64,000 nucleotides of DNA from Streptomyces sp. SID8352 (GCF_009862265.1 NZ_WWGX01000030.1:163395-227394), one strand, 5' to 3'; counted from the stretch's first letter, positions 26,025-35,792 are shown. The notes: generated by a model from the letters alone, not told the origin. Made by a program: numbers and translations.

Positions 26025-26903
26025 ATGGGAAAGGCCAGGAACCCCCGCCGAGGGCGGGTCGCGGTGGAGTCCGTCGTCGAGGACGTCGACGGCGGCCGTG
26101 CCGAACTGGTGCCCGACCGGGAGCGGGCCAGGGCCTGGACGCTGCTGATCGACGGCGCCCCGCAGTCCCACGTCGACCTGGACGACCCCGCGCACCTCTC
26201 CTTCGAGTACCAGCGCCGCATGGGCCACGTCATCGACCTGGCAGCCCCGCCCGGCAGACCCGTCCACGCCGTCCATCTCGGCGGCGGCGCCCTCACCCTC
26301 GCCCGCTACACCGCCGCCACCCGTCCCCGCTCCACCCAGCAGGTCGTCGAACGCGACGCCGCCCTCGTCGCCCTGGTCCGCCGCGCCCTGCCGCTGGACC
26401 CCGGCGCCCGGATCCGCGTCCGCTCCACCGACGCCAGGGCCGGGCTGGCCAAGGCGGGCGACGGCTGGGCCGACCTCGTCGTCGCCGACGTGTTCAGCGG
26501 CGCCCGGACCCCGGCCCATCTGACGTCCACCGAGTTCCTCGACGAGGTCGCGCGCGTGCTCCGCCCCGGCGGGCTCTACGTTGCCAACCTCGCGGACGGG
26601 CCGCCGCTCGCCCATCTGCGCGGCCAGATCGCCACCGCCGCGGCCCGCTTCCCCGAACTGGCCCTGATCGCGGACCCCGCCGTGCTGCGCGGACGGCGCT
26701 TCGGCAACGCGGTCCTCGTCGCCGGCCACCGGCCCCTCCCGGTCGCCGAACTCACCCGCCGCGCGGCCTGCGATCCGCACCCCGGCCGGGTGGAGCACGG
26801 GCGCGCTCTCACCGACTTCACCGGCGGCGCGGCGCCCGTCACGGACGCCTCGGCCGTGGACTCACCGGCCCCGCCGCCGTCCGTCTTCGACCGGGCTCAG
26901 TAG
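26025..26903 (+). CDS. Spermidine synthase-like methyltransferase-fold protein
   Basis: A 292-residue protein with the Rossmann core of polyamine synthases: 'VHAVHLGGGALTLARY' (about 72-87), 'QQVVERDAALVALVRR' (binding acid), 'ADLVVADVFSGARTPAHL' and 'LRPGGLYVANLADGPP'. These family members in actinobacteria lack the membrane half of fused MFS proteins, and their substrate is mostly unproven, so aminopropyl transfer is not assured. It overlaps the convergent secreted-protein gene by 7 bp. Confidence 0.75.
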   Translation: MGKARNPRRGRVAVESVVEDVDGGRAELVPDRERARAWTLLIDGAPQSHVDLDDPAHLSFEYQRRMGHVIDLAAPPGRPVHAVHLGGGALTLARYTAATRPRSTQQVVERDAALVALVRRALPLDPGARIRVRSTDARAGLAKAGDGWADLVVADVFSGARTPAHLTSTEFLDEVARVLRPGGLYVANLADGPPLAHLRGQIATAAARFPELALIADPAVLRGRRFGNAVLVAGHRPLPVAELTRRAACDPHPGRVEHGRALTDFTGGAAPVTDASAVDSPAPPPSVFDRAQ

Positions 26904-27472
26904 GTCCCGATCTCCACCCGGGGCGCGCTGTCGTGCCAGGTGCAGAACACCGACACCCGCTGCTCGCCCGAGGCGAACTCGACCCTGATCCACTTCTCCG
27001 TCTTCCAGACCTGCATCGACCAGCCCGCCGCGGGCGTCGCCGACACCAGCGACGCCGACGACGGCCCCAGGTCGAACACCGCACGCCCGCCGTCGGTGTC
27101 GTAGCCCTTGACCCGCCCGGTCGCGGACGCCGAGGGAGAGGGCGAGGAGGACATGACGGCGGGACCGGAGGGCGGCTCGGTGCGCGAGGCCGCCTTGTCG
27201 GGCGTACCCACCGGCTCCTCCGGCGGCGGGGCCGCGTCGCCCGGGGGCGTGTGCGACGGCTCGGCGGCGGACGGCGTGGGAGTGCCGGTCGGGGTGACGG
27301 TGGGGGAGTGACCCCCGGCCCCCTCCGAGGCCGTGATCGGCAGGGTGCGCGGGGCGTCGTACGCGGTCCCCGCGAGCACCGTGCGGACACCCCACCAGGA
27401 CAGCGTGACCGCCGCACCCGTGGCGAGCAGCCAGGCCAGTACGTGTACGAGTCCTCTGCGCATCGCGGCCAT
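26897..27472 (-). CDS. Secreted or membrane-anchored protein of unknown function
   Basis: A 191-residue protein: N-terminal membrane anchor (about 8-30), Pro/Thr/Ser-rich linker (about 50-120) and a small C-terminal domain ('AVFDLGPSSASLVSATPAAG', then 'WKTEKWIRVEF' and 'SVFCTWHDSAPRVEIG') that looks beta-rich with one Cys. Start ATG 27472 or 27463. It is divergent from the two-component pair, so it could be a target or accessory protein of that system, though 820 bp separate them. Confidence 0.6.
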   Translation of the reverse strand: MAAMRRGLVHVLAWLLATGAAVTLSWWGVRTVLAGTAYDAPRTLPITASEGAGGHSPTVTPTGTPTPSAAEPSHTPPGDAAPPPEEPVGTPDKAASRTEPPSGPAVMSSSPSPSASATGRVKGYDTDGGRAVFDLGPSSASLVSATPAAGWSMQVWKTEKWIRVEFASGEQRVSVFCTWHDSAPRVEIGTY

Positions 27473-28292
27473 ACTGCCTCACAGGTCACCGGCCTGTCGC
27501 CCCCTGTGCGGGGCTGTTCCCGGCCGTCCGCGCGGGCGGGGTGGAAGCCATCCCTCCGGCGGTGCGGAACGCAGAAGTCCGGGCGTGGAGGGAACGATTC
27601 CGGAGCCTTTGCGAGGGTCGTCGGGAGCCCCTCCGGGGCCTGATTCGCGTTCCGCGCGGCGGGAGGTGGTGTCGCTGCCCGAAAGCGGGTCGGATCCGGC
27701 TGTCGGAGGGCGGTCGCGGCGCGGTCCGGAGCCCGGCGGGTCGGCTGGGCCGAATCCGGACAATTGCTGTCCGGAACGCGGCGGTCGAGACCGCCCGGGG
27801 CCACGCGGAGGCCCGTCCGGTGGGTGATGGGTGGTGAGGCGCTCGGCGGGCGGTGGGCCTTCGGGGTGGGCCCGGGGGCGCCTGACGGCGGTGGGTCTCC
27901 GCCCCGATCCCCTCTCGCCCCGTCCCGTTGGCCCCGGTCCCTCCGGGAGCGCCGGGTGGGCCGCCGCGAGGGCGGTGGGTTGCCGCCCTCGGGGAGCCGG
28001 GGGACGCGGCCCGGGGGACGGCGGACTCTCGGCACGCAGGGGCCGGCCGGGGCGCCGCGCGACGGACGGCACGGCTCCGCTCCGCCGGAACGCCCACCGC
28101 CCGCTGCCCGGACGGCGGGTGACGCCCTTTCGTCGGCCTCCCCGGGCGGGCGGCCGCCGGACGGCGGACGGCCTCCCCGGAATCCGGCCGGGCCGCTGGT
28201 CGGACCGGCTTCACCCGGTCTTTCCACAGGCTCCTCACGGAGTTGTCCACAGGCCCGCCGCGGCCCGGTCCGCATGGCGTACGGTGCGGCGC
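27473..28292. other. Long intergenic region upstream of the two-component pair
   Basis: 820 bp of GC-rich sequence with no credible gene. Notable elements are a DnaA-box-like pair close to the response-regulator start and several GGCGGTGGG repeats. Confidence 0.5.
28221..28251 (+). promoter_or_regulatory. DnaA-box-like pair
   Basis: TTGTCCACA (28243-28251) equals the preferred Streptomyces DnaA 9-mer. A second sequence TTTCCACAGG (28221-28230) shares the TCCACAGG part. Both lie within 75 bp upstream of the response-regulator ATG. Confidence 0.4.
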
Positions 28293-29012
28293 ATGGCAAG
28301 TGTGCTCGTGGTCGAGGACGACCAGTTCGTACGCTCGGCGCTCATCCGGCATCTGACCGACGCCACGCACCTGGTGCGCAGCGTCGGTACGGCGCTGGAG
28401 GCGCTGCGCGAGGTCGCCCATTTCAGTTTCGACGTGGTGATACTCGACCTCGGACTCCCCGATCTGGACGGGTCCGAGGCGCTGAAGATGCTGCGCGGCA
28501 TCACCGACGTCCCGGTGATCATCGCCACCGCGCGCGACGACGAGACGGAGATCGTCCGGCTGCTCAACGCGGGCGCCGACGACTACCTCACCAAGCCCTT
28601 CTCCGTCGAGCATCTCTCCGCCCGGATGGCCGCCGTGCTGCGTCGCGCCCGCTCCGGCACCGCGGGGGCACCGCCGTCCACCGTGCTGAGGGTCGGCGGC
28701 CTCACCGTCGACCCCCTGCGCCGCCAGGCCGAACTGGACGGCGAGCGGCTGGACCTGACGCGCCGCGAGTTCGACCTGCTCGCCTTCCTCGCCGCCCGTC
28801 CCGGCGTCGTGGTGGCCCGCAGGGACCTGCTGGCCGAGGTCTGGCAGCAGGCCTACGGCGAGGACCAGACCATCGACGTCCATCTCTCCTGGCTGCGGCG
28901 GAAGCTGGGCGAGACGGCCGCCCGGCCCCGCTATCTGCACACCGTGCGCGGCGTCGGCGTGAAGCTGGAGCCGCCCGCGCCGCGCTCCCCGGACGAGGAG
29001 CCGCCCCGATGA
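28293..29012 (+). CDS. OmpR/PhoB-family response regulator
   Basis: A 239-residue two-domain regulator. The receiver has Asp9-Asp10 ('VVEDD'), phospho-acceptor Asp52 ('VILDLGLPD'), Thr79 and Lys101 ('DYLTKPF'). The C-terminal winged helix carries 'LTRREFDLLAFLAARPG' and 'VDVHLSWLRRKLGE'. It is translationally coupled to the histidine kinase by an ATGA overlap. The signal and regulon are unknown. Confidence 0.93.
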   Translation: MASVLVVEDDQFVRSALIRHLTDATHLVRSVGTALEALREVAHFSFDVVILDLGLPDLDGSEALKMLRGITDVPVIIATARDDETEIVRLLNAGADDYLTKPFSVEHLSARMAAVLRRARSGTAGAPPSTVLRVGGLTVDPLRRQAELDGERLDLTRREFDLLAFLAARPGVVVARRDLLAEVWQQAYGEDQTIDVHLSWLRRKLGETAARPRYLHTVRGVGVKLEPPAPRSPDEEPPR

Positions 29013-30406
29013 GATGGGCTCTGGTCAAGGTGTCGCTGGCGGTCACCGCGATGGTCGTGGTGGCCTTCGCCGTGCCGCTCGGTCTCGCGGTCCGCGAACT
29101 GGCCCGCGACCGCGCCTTCTCCAACGCCGAGCGGGAGGCCGCAGCAGTCGCCCCGGCGCTTTCCATCACCACCGACCGGGACGAGCTGGAGCGCGTGGTG
29201 GCCTCCGCCGGGATGGACGACGGCATGGCCGTGCACCTGCCGGCCACCGGCACTGACCCGGTCCGCTCCCACATCGGCCAGCGGCGCGCCACCGACGAGG
29301 ACATCGCCGCCGTGCGGCGGGTGGGCCGTGCCTCCAGCACCGAGGTCCGCGGCGGCTCGGCGCTGCTCCAGCCGATCGCGCTCAGCTCCGGCGAGATCGC
29401 CGTCGTCGAGGTGTACGTGCCGGAGTCCGAGGTGACCAACGGCGTCGGCACGGCCTGGGCGGTGCTCGCCGCCGTCGGCGTCGCCCTGATCGTCGGCTCG
29501 GTCGCCGTCGCCGACCGGCTGGGCGTGCGCATGGTGCGACCCGCCCGGCGCCTCGCGGAGGGGGCGCAGGACCTGGGGGAGGGGAAGCTGACGGCGCGGG
29601 TGCCCGAGGAGGGCCCGCCCGAACTGCGGCGTGCCGCGGTCGCGTTCAACTCCATGGCCGACCAGGTCGTCCAGCTCCTCGACAACGAGCGGGAGCTGGC
29701 CGCCGACCTCTCCCACCGGCTGCGCACCCCGCTGACCGTGCTGCGCCTCAACGCCGCCTCGCTCGGGGACGGCCCGGCCGCCGACCAGACCCGGGCCGCC
29801 GTCGAGCAGTTGGAGCGGGAGATCGACGGCATCATCCGCACCGCCCGGGAGGCCAAGCCGCAGACCGGCGCGGCGGGTCCGGGAACCGGGTGCGACGCGA
29901 TGGAGGTGGTCCGCGAGCGGATGGGCTTCTGGTCGGCGCTGGCCGAGGACCAGGGGCGGGAGTGGCGGCTGGCCGGCGGCGACCGGGCGGCGCGGGTCCC
30001 GGTGGCCCCCGCCGACCTGGCCGCGGCCCTCGACGCCCTGCTCGGCAACGTCTTCCAGCACACCCCGGAGGGGACCGCCTTCGTGGTCGACGTCTGCGAG
30101 GGCGAGGACGCGGTGACGGTGCGGGTCTCCGACGCGGGGCCCGGCATCACCGACCCGGAGGCGGCCGTGGCGCGCGGCCGGGGCTCGGGGACGGACGGGT
30201 CGACGGGGCTGGGGCTGGACATCGTGCGCCGCCTCGCCGAGTCGGCCGGCGGCAGTCTGCGCATCGGCCACTCCGCGCTCGGCGGGACCGAGGTACGGCT
30301 CCGCCTGCGGCTCGACGGGCGGACCGCGCCGGTGCGCCGGGGGCAGCGGGGGACCGTCCGGCGCCGCAGACCCCTCCGACGGGCGGTCGTCACCGAGGGC
30401 TCCTGA
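29009..30406 (+). CDS. Sensor histidine kinase
   Basis: A 465-residue membrane kinase: first span about 7-29, periplasmic loop to 148, second span about 149-168, HAMP (about 170-225), dimerisation helix with phosphorylated His236 in 'ADLSHRLRTPLTVL', and HATPase domain with N-box 'LLGNVFQHTPEG', G1 'DAGPGI' and G2 'GLGLDIV'. The short, featureless sensor loop gives no ligand clue. The basic C-terminal tail is long and Arg-rich. Confidence 0.93.
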   Translation: MRWALVKVSLAVTAMVVVAFAVPLGLAVRELARDRAFSNAEREAAAVAPALSITTDRDELERVVASAGMDDGMAVHLPATGTDPVRSHIGQRRATDEDIAAVRRVGRASSTEVRGGSALLQPIALSSGEIAVVEVYVPESEVTNGVGTAWAVLAAVGVALIVGSVAVADRLGVRMVRPARRLAEGAQDLGEGKLTARVPEEGPPELRRAAVAFNSMADQVVQLLDNERELAADLSHRLRTPLTVLRLNAASLGDGPAADQTRAAVEQLEREIDGIIRTAREAKPQTGAAGPGTGCDAMEVVRERMGFWSALAEDQGREWRLAGGDRAARVPVAPADLAAALDALLGNVFQHTPEGTAFVVDVCEGEDAVTVRVSDAGPGITDPEAAVARGRGSGTDGSTGLGLDIVRRLAESAGGSLRIGHSALGGTEVRLRLRLDGRTAPVRRGQRGTVRRRRPLRRAVVTEGS

Positions 30407-30889
30407 CCTGCCACCGGTGGCCTCCCGCAGGAGAGGGCGGGGGAGGAGCCCGCTCCGGCAGGGACGGCGTCAGGTGGGCGGCGGTGTATCTGACGGGTGG
30501 CGGTGCCCGGCAGGAAGTGGCGCACAGGCGGGAAGCGGCATCCGGCGGGTGGCCACCAGGAGGGAAGCGGCAATCCGGTGGGTGGCACCAGGCGGGAAGC
30601 GGCGCCCCGAAGGGAGGTGGTGCCGGGGCAGGGAGTGACACCCCGGCGGGCAGCGGGGCCGACGAGGGGCGTCCCCCGGCGGAGAGTGGCACCCGGCGGG
30701 GAACGCCTCCGAGGCGCCGGATGCCCGCCGTTGCCCGGAAGCTCTCTCGGGGCGGTCCCCGGGTGGCGTCCGCCCCGGTGTCGGCGTGGGCGTGGCCGAG
30801 GGCTCCCGCTCGCCGCGCCGTCCGCCTGGCGCGGCCGGGGGCGGAGCGCCTCCGGCCGGACCGGTCGGGCCGTGTGCCGCCGTCGGGCA
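30407..30889. other. Degenerate repeat-rich spacer
   Basis: Contains imperfect repeats around GGCGGGAAGCGGC and GGTGGCACC (about 30480-30720). No gene seen. The stretch merges into the decayed LacI-family gene on its right, whose lost 3' part it may represent. Confidence 0.5.
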
Positions 30890-31258
30890 CCGCGATCATC
30901 AGAGCCGGTCGACGTGCTGCCCGGCCGGCTACGGGGCAAGCCGCGCGTACCCTCGCTCGTCGCGCGCCGTCACCAGCGGCAGGCGAGTCCCGGCGCCCGC
31001 GAACCCGGCGGAGACGCCCCGGACGATCCCGGAGGAGTAGGGCTCGGAAAACGGCCGGATCCGCGCCTCGGGGACCACGACGGGCACGCCGCCGCCGGTG
31101 CGCCGGGTGACCGGTGAGCGGGCGGCGGGGTGGGGGACGTGGCCGAGTTCCGCGATGACCCGCCGACGGTCCGGGAGCGGTCGCTGCCGCCCGGGCGAGC
31201 CGTTGATGACCCGGAGGACCGCGCCGCGGCCGACGCCGACGCGGATGGTGACATCGTT
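30890..31258 (-). pseudogene. Decayed LacI-family regulator (CebR-like)
   Basis: One minus-strand frame gives about 120 residues that line up with the intact LacI gene at 37397-38452: 'GVGRGAVLRVINGSP' (recognition helix), 'AELGHVP', 'VVVPEARIRPFSEPY', 'IVRGVSAGF' and, beyond a first stop, 'AGQHVDRL'. There is no start codon region matching 'LEEVAARA', an in-frame TAG then TGA-TGA interrupt it, and nothing resembling the effector-binding remainder follows. It lies divergently upstream of cebE, where streptomycete cebR genes are commonly found, so it may be the remnant of the original local repressor gene. Confidence 0.7.
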
Positions 31259-31644
31259 CAGGACCCGTTCCGGCAGGACCCTTTCGGGCAGGGCCAGTTC
31301 AGGCGGGGCGGCGCCGGGTCCAGGGCGGGGCGGTGCCGGCCGTCCTGGGGGCGGACGGCGGCTCGACGGAGATCATCGTTCACCTTCCGGTGGGTGGTGG
31401 GGGCACCGTCCTGATTCCGCCCGGCGGCCCCGTGCGCCGCCCGCCAGGATTCCCGCGGACCGGCCCCGGCCACCGGACCGGCCCCGACCTGCCGGGACGC
31501 CGGGCAGCCGGAACCGGCGGCGGCCCACGGCGGGGAAGCGGCGCGAACCGTTCCCCTGCCGTGCCGCGCACGCCCGTGCAACAACGCCGTCTTCAACTCT
31601 TGACACCCGCCCCCGGCACCGAGGAGTCTTCGGGGCAAGCCGCG

Positions 31645-31658
31645 TGGGAGCGTTCCCA
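31645..31658. promoter_or_regulatory. CebR-type operator upstream of cebE
   Basis: TGGGAGCGTTCCCA differs by one base from the CebR operator TGGGAGCGCTCCCA known from S. griseus and S. scabies. It lies 210 nt before the cebE start and 40 nt after a TTGACA hexamer (31600-31605) that could be the -35 element, so the operator sits about at the transcription start. Confidence 0.8.
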
Positions 31659-31867
31659 TGGAGTTCGGGGCCTCTCCTTCCGTGCGGCCCGAAACACCGT
31701 CGGCCCTTCCCTCCACCTCGCACGGCGCACCGCTGACCAGCTACTTCGCACCGTGCTCCGGGGTGCGTGGGTGCGGTCGGCGCGCGCGGCGGGAGGCGGC
31801 CGGACCGCCGGACCCGGCGGCCCGATTCCCGAGGTCCCCGTTCCCCCCTGGAACAAGGAGTAGTGGA

Positions 31868-33178
31868 ATGCGCATCACCCGAACCGGCGGTCGTGGCCGC
31901 AGAGCGGCGGTCCTGGCGACGTCGGTCCTGACGGCCTCGGCCCTGCTGCTGACCGGCTGCGGCGGCGACCCGGACTCCCCGGACTCCGGAGGGAAGATCA
32001 CCCTCAAGGTGGCCGACTTCGGGCAGTTCGGCTACAAGGAGGCCGGACTGTTCCGGAAGTACCAGGACCTCCACCCGGACATCGTGGTGAAGGAGGAGAC
32101 CACCGCCAACGAGCAGGACTACTACCCGAAGCTCCTCCAGCAGCTCAACACCGGCAGCGGGCTGGGCGACGTCGTCGGGATCGAGGTGGCCCGTGTCAAG
32201 GAGGTCGTCGACACCCAGGCGGACCGGTTCGTGGACCTCAGGGAGAGCATCGACGTCGGCCAGTGGGTCGAGTGGAAGGCCCGGCAGGCCACCGCGCCCG
32301 ACGGCAGGGTGATAGGCGCCGGGACGGACATCGGCCCGATGTCGCTCTGCTACCGCAGGGACCTGTTCGAGAAGGCCGGCCTGCCCGCCGACCGCGAGAA
32401 GGTCGCCGAGGCCGTCGCGGGCGGCTGGGAGGACTACCTCGCACTCGGCGAGAAGTACCGGGACAACGCGCCCGGCGGCACGTACTTCATGGACTCGGCC
32501 GGCGCCATGTTCAACGGCGTGGTCAGCTCCTCCGAGCAGCAGTACTACGGCTCCGACGGCAAGCCCGTCTACAAGGACAGCCCCGCCGTGCGGAAGGGCT
32601 GGCGCCTGGCCGCCGAGGCCGCGGAGAAGAAGCTTAGCCAGGGCCTCCCGCAGTTCCAGGACCCGTGGAAGGCGGCCTTGCGGAAGGGCAGCGTGGCCAC
32701 CGTCGTGTGCCCGGCGTGGATGGCCCTCCAGATCGAGAACTACTCCGGCGACGACTTCCGGGGCAAGTGGGACATCACTGCCGCGCCCGGCGGCACCGCG
32801 GCCAACTGGGGCGGCTCCTTCCTGGCGGTGCCCAGGAGCGGCAAGCACGTCAAGGAGGCCACCGAGCTGGTCGAGTGGCTGACCGCGCCCGAGCAGCAGG
32901 CCGCCGTCTTCAAGGCCGTCGGTGTCTTCCCGTCCAACCGGGGCGCGTACGGGATCGCGGACGTCAAGGACGCCGAGCTGCCCTATTTCAACGACGCCCC
33001 GGTCGGCCGGATCTACGCCGAGGAGGCCGGGACCATCCCGGTGGCCGTGCTCGGCCCCAAGGACGGCGTGATCAAGGACACGATCTCCACCCAGATCACC
33101 AACATGGAGCAGCGCGGCACCAAGCCGGACGACGCCTGGAAGGCCGCCACCGAGGCGATCGACAAGGCCATCGGCTGA
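31868..33178 (+). CDS. cebE: CebE-like cello-oligosaccharide-binding lipoprotein
   Basis: A 436-residue solute-binding lipoprotein. Signal with lipobox 'LLTGC' (Cys31). Two-lobe SBP_bac_1 body with 'LLQQLNTGSGLGDVVGIEV', 'DIGPMSLCYRRDLFEKAGLP' and 'TVVCPAWMALQIENYSGDD'. It captures cellobiose/cellotriose outside the membrane for CebF-CebG. The ATG has AAGGAG 9 nt upstream. First gene of the unit; a hairpin after it may keep its transcript in excess. Assignment to cellodextrins rests on the CebR-type operators and the GH1 glucosidase in the same unit. Confidence 0.83.
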   Translation: MRITRTGGRGRRAAVLATSVLTASALLLTGCGGDPDSPDSGGKITLKVADFGQFGYKEAGLFRKYQDLHPDIVVKEETTANEQDYYPKLLQQLNTGSGLGDVVGIEVARVKEVVDTQADRFVDLRESIDVGQWVEWKARQATAPDGRVIGAGTDIGPMSLCYRRDLFEKAGLPADREKVAEAVAGGWEDYLALGEKYRDNAPGGTYFMDSAGAMFNGVVSSSEQQYYGSDGKPVYKDSPAVRKGWRLAAEAAEKKLSQGLPQFQDPWKAALRKGSVATVVCPAWMALQIENYSGDDFRGKWDITAAPGGTAANWGGSFLAVPRSGKHVKEATELVEWLTAPEQQAAVFKAVGVFPSNRGAYGIADVKDAELPYFNDAPVGRIYAEEAGTIPVAVLGPKDGVIKDTISTQITNMEQRGTKPDDAWKAATEAIDKAIG

Positions 33179-33563
33179 GGCGGGGCCGTCCGCTGACGGG
33201 GGGTCACCGGCCGGCACGGGATCGCCGGCGGGCGCGCGGCCCCGCCCGCCCGCCGGTCCCGCCCGCCCGCGAGGCCCCGGCGCCCGGCTCTCCCCGGCGG
33301 GGCCGCTCCCGCCGTCAGCTCTCCTCCCGGCCGCCTCCCTGCGGCGACCCGGTGCCGGAGCCGTCGGCCCGGCACCGCCCCCACCGGCCGCCGCCCGCGC
33401 CACCGGCCGCCGACCGGAGCCCGCCCCCACCGGCCGTCGGCCCGGCACCGCCTTCACCGGCAGGGACGCCGCCGCCCGCCCTCACCGGCAGGGACGCCCG
33501 CGCCCACGCCGACGCCCCGCCCCCGCCGTACCCGGCCCGATCTCCCAGGGAAGGACCCCCTCC
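33179..33563. promoter_or_regulatory. cebE-cebF spacer with hairpin
   Basis: 385 bp without a gene. A 10-bp GC stem (33225-33234 with 33247-33256) shortly after cebE could act as a partial terminator or 3'-end stabiliser. The rest contains short duplications such as CCGTCGGCCCGGCACCGCC and CTCACCGGCAGGGACGCC, each present twice. Confidence 0.55.
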
Positions 33564-34535
33564 GTGGCAACGACCACCCCCGCACGGGGTGCCCGCACCC
33601 CGCCCCGCCGCGGGCCCGGCGCGTGGCGCACCCGACTGTGGCGACTCGACGACAAGGTCTCGCCGTACGCCTACATCGCCCCCTTCTTCCTCGTCTTCGG
33701 CGCCTTCGGGCTCTACCCGCTCCTCTACACCGGCTGGATCGCCCTGCACCGGGTGGAGATGACGGGCCTCGACCGGTCCGAGTGGGTCGGCTGGGACAAC
33801 TTCGCCAGGATCCTCCAGGACTCCGAGTTCTGGACGGCGGTCTCCAACACCTTCGTCATCGGCGTCCTGTCGACGGTGCCGCAACTGCTCGTCGCCCTGG
33901 GACTGGCCCATCTGCTCAACTACAGGCTGCGCGCCAGCGCCTTCTGGCGGACCGTCGTCCTCACCCCCTACGCCACCTCCGTCGCGACCGCCGCCCTGGT
34001 CTTCGCCCTGGTCTTCCGGGCCGACGGCGGCCTCCTCAACTGGGTGCTCGGCTTCGCCGGACTCGGCGACACCGACTGGGGCAACGGCACATGGACCTCC
34101 AAGACCGCCATCTCGGTCATCGTGATCTGGCGCTGGACCGGCTACAACGCCCTGATCTATCTCGCGGCCATGCAGGCGGTCCCCACCGACCTGTACGAGG
34201 CGGCCTCCCTCGACGGGGCCTCGCGCTGGCAGCAGTTCCGCAGGGTGACCATCCCCTCGCTGCGGCCGACGATCCTGTTCACCGTCGTCATCTCGACCAT
34301 CGGCGCCATGCAGCTCTTCGGCGAGCCGCTGCTGCTCCAGGGCGGCACGCTCGGCGCCGTCGGCGGCAGCGAGCACCAGTACGAGACGCTCAGCATCTAC
34401 CTCTACAACTACGGCTGGAAGCTGGGCCATCTGGGACCGGCCGCCGCCGTGGCCTGGGCCATGCTCGCCCTGCTGCTGCTCATCGCCCTCATCAACTGGA
34501 TCGTCGGCCGGGTCGCGCGCAGGAGCGCGGCGTGA
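33564..34535 (+). CDS. cebF: CebF-like sugar ABC transporter permease
   Basis: A 323-residue permease with about six membrane spans beginning 'APFFLVFGAFGLYPLLY'. The EAA loop is 'EAASLDGASRWQQFRRVTIP' (about 212-231), typical of MalF-type components. GTG start after a GGACCCCC stretch; no better start is seen. Heterodimer partner of CebG. The cognate ATPase is not in the unit; streptomycetes use the shared ATPase MsiK encoded elsewhere. Confidence 0.85.
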   Translation: MATTTPARGARTPPRRGPGAWRTRLWRLDDKVSPYAYIAPFFLVFGAFGLYPLLYTGWIALHRVEMTGLDRSEWVGWDNFARILQDSEFWTAVSNTFVIGVLSTVPQLLVALGLAHLLNYRLRASAFWRTVVLTPYATSVATAALVFALVFRADGGLLNWVLGFAGLGDTDWGNGTWTSKTAISVIVIWRWTGYNALIYLAAMQAVPTDLYEAASLDGASRWQQFRRVTIPSLRPTILFTVVISTIGAMQLFGEPLLLQGGTLGAVGGSEHQYETLSIYLYNYGWKLGHLGPAAAVAWAMLALLLLIALINWIVGRVARRSAA

Positions 34536-35470
34536 CGGGAGCGACAACGATGACCACGACCCACACCCCCGCCCAGGCCGGAACGGGAACGGTCCCGCCC
34601 GCGCCCGCCGTTCCCGCGGGCCGGGGCCGAAGGCTGCGGATCGGCGCGGGCCGGCAGCTCGACGGCGGTCCGTTCACCTATCTGGCGCTGGCCGTCGTCG
34701 GCCTGGGCTCCCTCTTCCCGCTGTACTGGACGCTGGTGGCCGCCTCGCACGACCAGCAGCGCGTCCTCGACGACCCGCCGCCGTTCGTGCCGGGCGGCAG
34801 GCTGCTGAGCAACCTGGAGGCGGCCTGGGAGCAGGCGGGCCTCGGCAGGGCCATCGTCAACAGCGTCGTCGTGGCCGGCTCCATCACCGCGGCGACGCTG
34901 CTGTTCTGCACCCTCGCCGGGTACGCCTTCGCCAAGATGCGCTTCCGCGGGCGGAACGCGCTGATGACCGCGGTCATCGCCACCCTCACCATCCCGCCGC
35001 AGCTCAGCGTGGTGCCGCTGTTCATGATGATGTCCGACATCGGCTGGGGCGGACGGCTGGAGTCGGTGATCTTCCCGACCCTGGTCGGTGCCTTCGGCGT
35101 CTTCTTCATGCGCCAGTACCTGCTGGAGGCCCTGCCGTACGAGCTGATCGAGGCGGCCCGGGTGGACGGGGCGAGCAACCTCCGCATCGTGCGCAGCGTC
35201 GTGCTGCCCGCGGCCCGGCCCGCGATGACGGTGCTGGGCATGCTGACCTTCGTCCAGGCGTGGAACGACTTCTTCTGGCCCTTCCTCGCCCTCAGCCAGG
35301 AGAGCCCCACCCTCCAGGTCGCCCTCGGCCAGCTCAGCGCCTCCTACACCCCCGACCAGAGCATCGTCATGGCCGGCGCGCTGATCAGCACCCTGCCGCT
35401 GCTGGTGGTCTTCGTGGTGTTCGGCAAGCAGATCGTCGGCGGGATCATGGCGGGCGCCGTCAAGGGGTGA
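34532..35470 (+). CDS. cebG: CebG-like sugar ABC transporter permease
   Basis: MalG-type permease with about six spans and the EAA loop '[20 protein letters not shown]'. GTG 34532 follows AGGAG by 6 nt and overlaps the cebF stop as GTGA, so it is taken as start; an ATG at 34550 also has a good ribosome-binding site and would shorten the protein by six residues. Works with CebF and CebE in cellodextrin import. Confidence 0.85.
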   Translation: MTGATTMTTTHTPAQAGTGTVPPAPAVPAGRGRRLRIGAGRQLDGGPFTYLALAVVGLGSLFPLYWTLVAASHDQQRVLDDPPPFVPGGRLLSNLEAAWEQAGLGRAIVNSVVVAGSITAATLLFCTLAGYAFAKMRFRGRNALMTAVIATLTIPPQLSVVPLFMMMSDIGWGGRLESVIFPTLVGAFGVFFMRQYLLEALPYELIEAARVDGASNLRIVRSVVLPAARPAMTVLGMLTFVQAWNDFFWPFLALSQESPTLQVALGQLSASYTPDQSIVMAGALISTLPLLVVFVVFGKQIVGGIMAGAVKG

Positions 35471-35792
35471 CCCGGCCCGCTCCGGCCCTCCCGTGCTCAC
35501 CCCGTGCCCGGTCCGCCCCATGCCCGGTCCGCCCCGCCGGGCACCCGCACCGGCCCCGCGCCGGAGCCACCGGTCCGCACCGGCCGCTTCCACCAACGCC
35601 CACCGACGCCACGGAAGCCCAGCGTCCCCACCGCACACCCTTCCCACCGCCCATCACCCACCGTCCGCACGAGCCCGGCGGGCCCCGCACCCGGGCCCGC
35701 CGGGCCGGGCGCGCACCCCGCGCCCCACGCGCCGTCCCGTGTCCGGGCCACACCGCCCGGCCCTCCTCACGCCAATTGGGAGCGTTCTCACC
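35471..35792. other. cebG-bglC spacer
   Basis: 322 bp of Pro-codon-like CCG/CCC-rich sequence with no gene; the only recognisable element is the CebR-type operator at its right end. Confidence 0.5.
35777..35790. promoter_or_regulatory. CebR-type operator overlapping the bglC ribosome-binding site
   Basis: TGGGAGCGTTCTCA matches the 14-bp CebR palindrome except for two positions and ends 2 nt before the bglC ATG. Its GGGAG is also the only Shine-Dalgarno candidate, at 10-nt spacing. Repressor binding here would act as a transcriptional roadblock or internal promoter block. Confidence 0.7.

Noticed and set aside
30407..30889. Continuation of the LacI pseudogene to full length
   Set aside because: No frame beyond the stop codons resembles the effector domain; only GC-rich repeats are seen.
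31098..31736. Plus-strand open frame across the cebE promoter
   Set aside because: It runs antisense to the LacI remnant and through the operator and TTGACA, without ribosome-binding site or recognisable domain.
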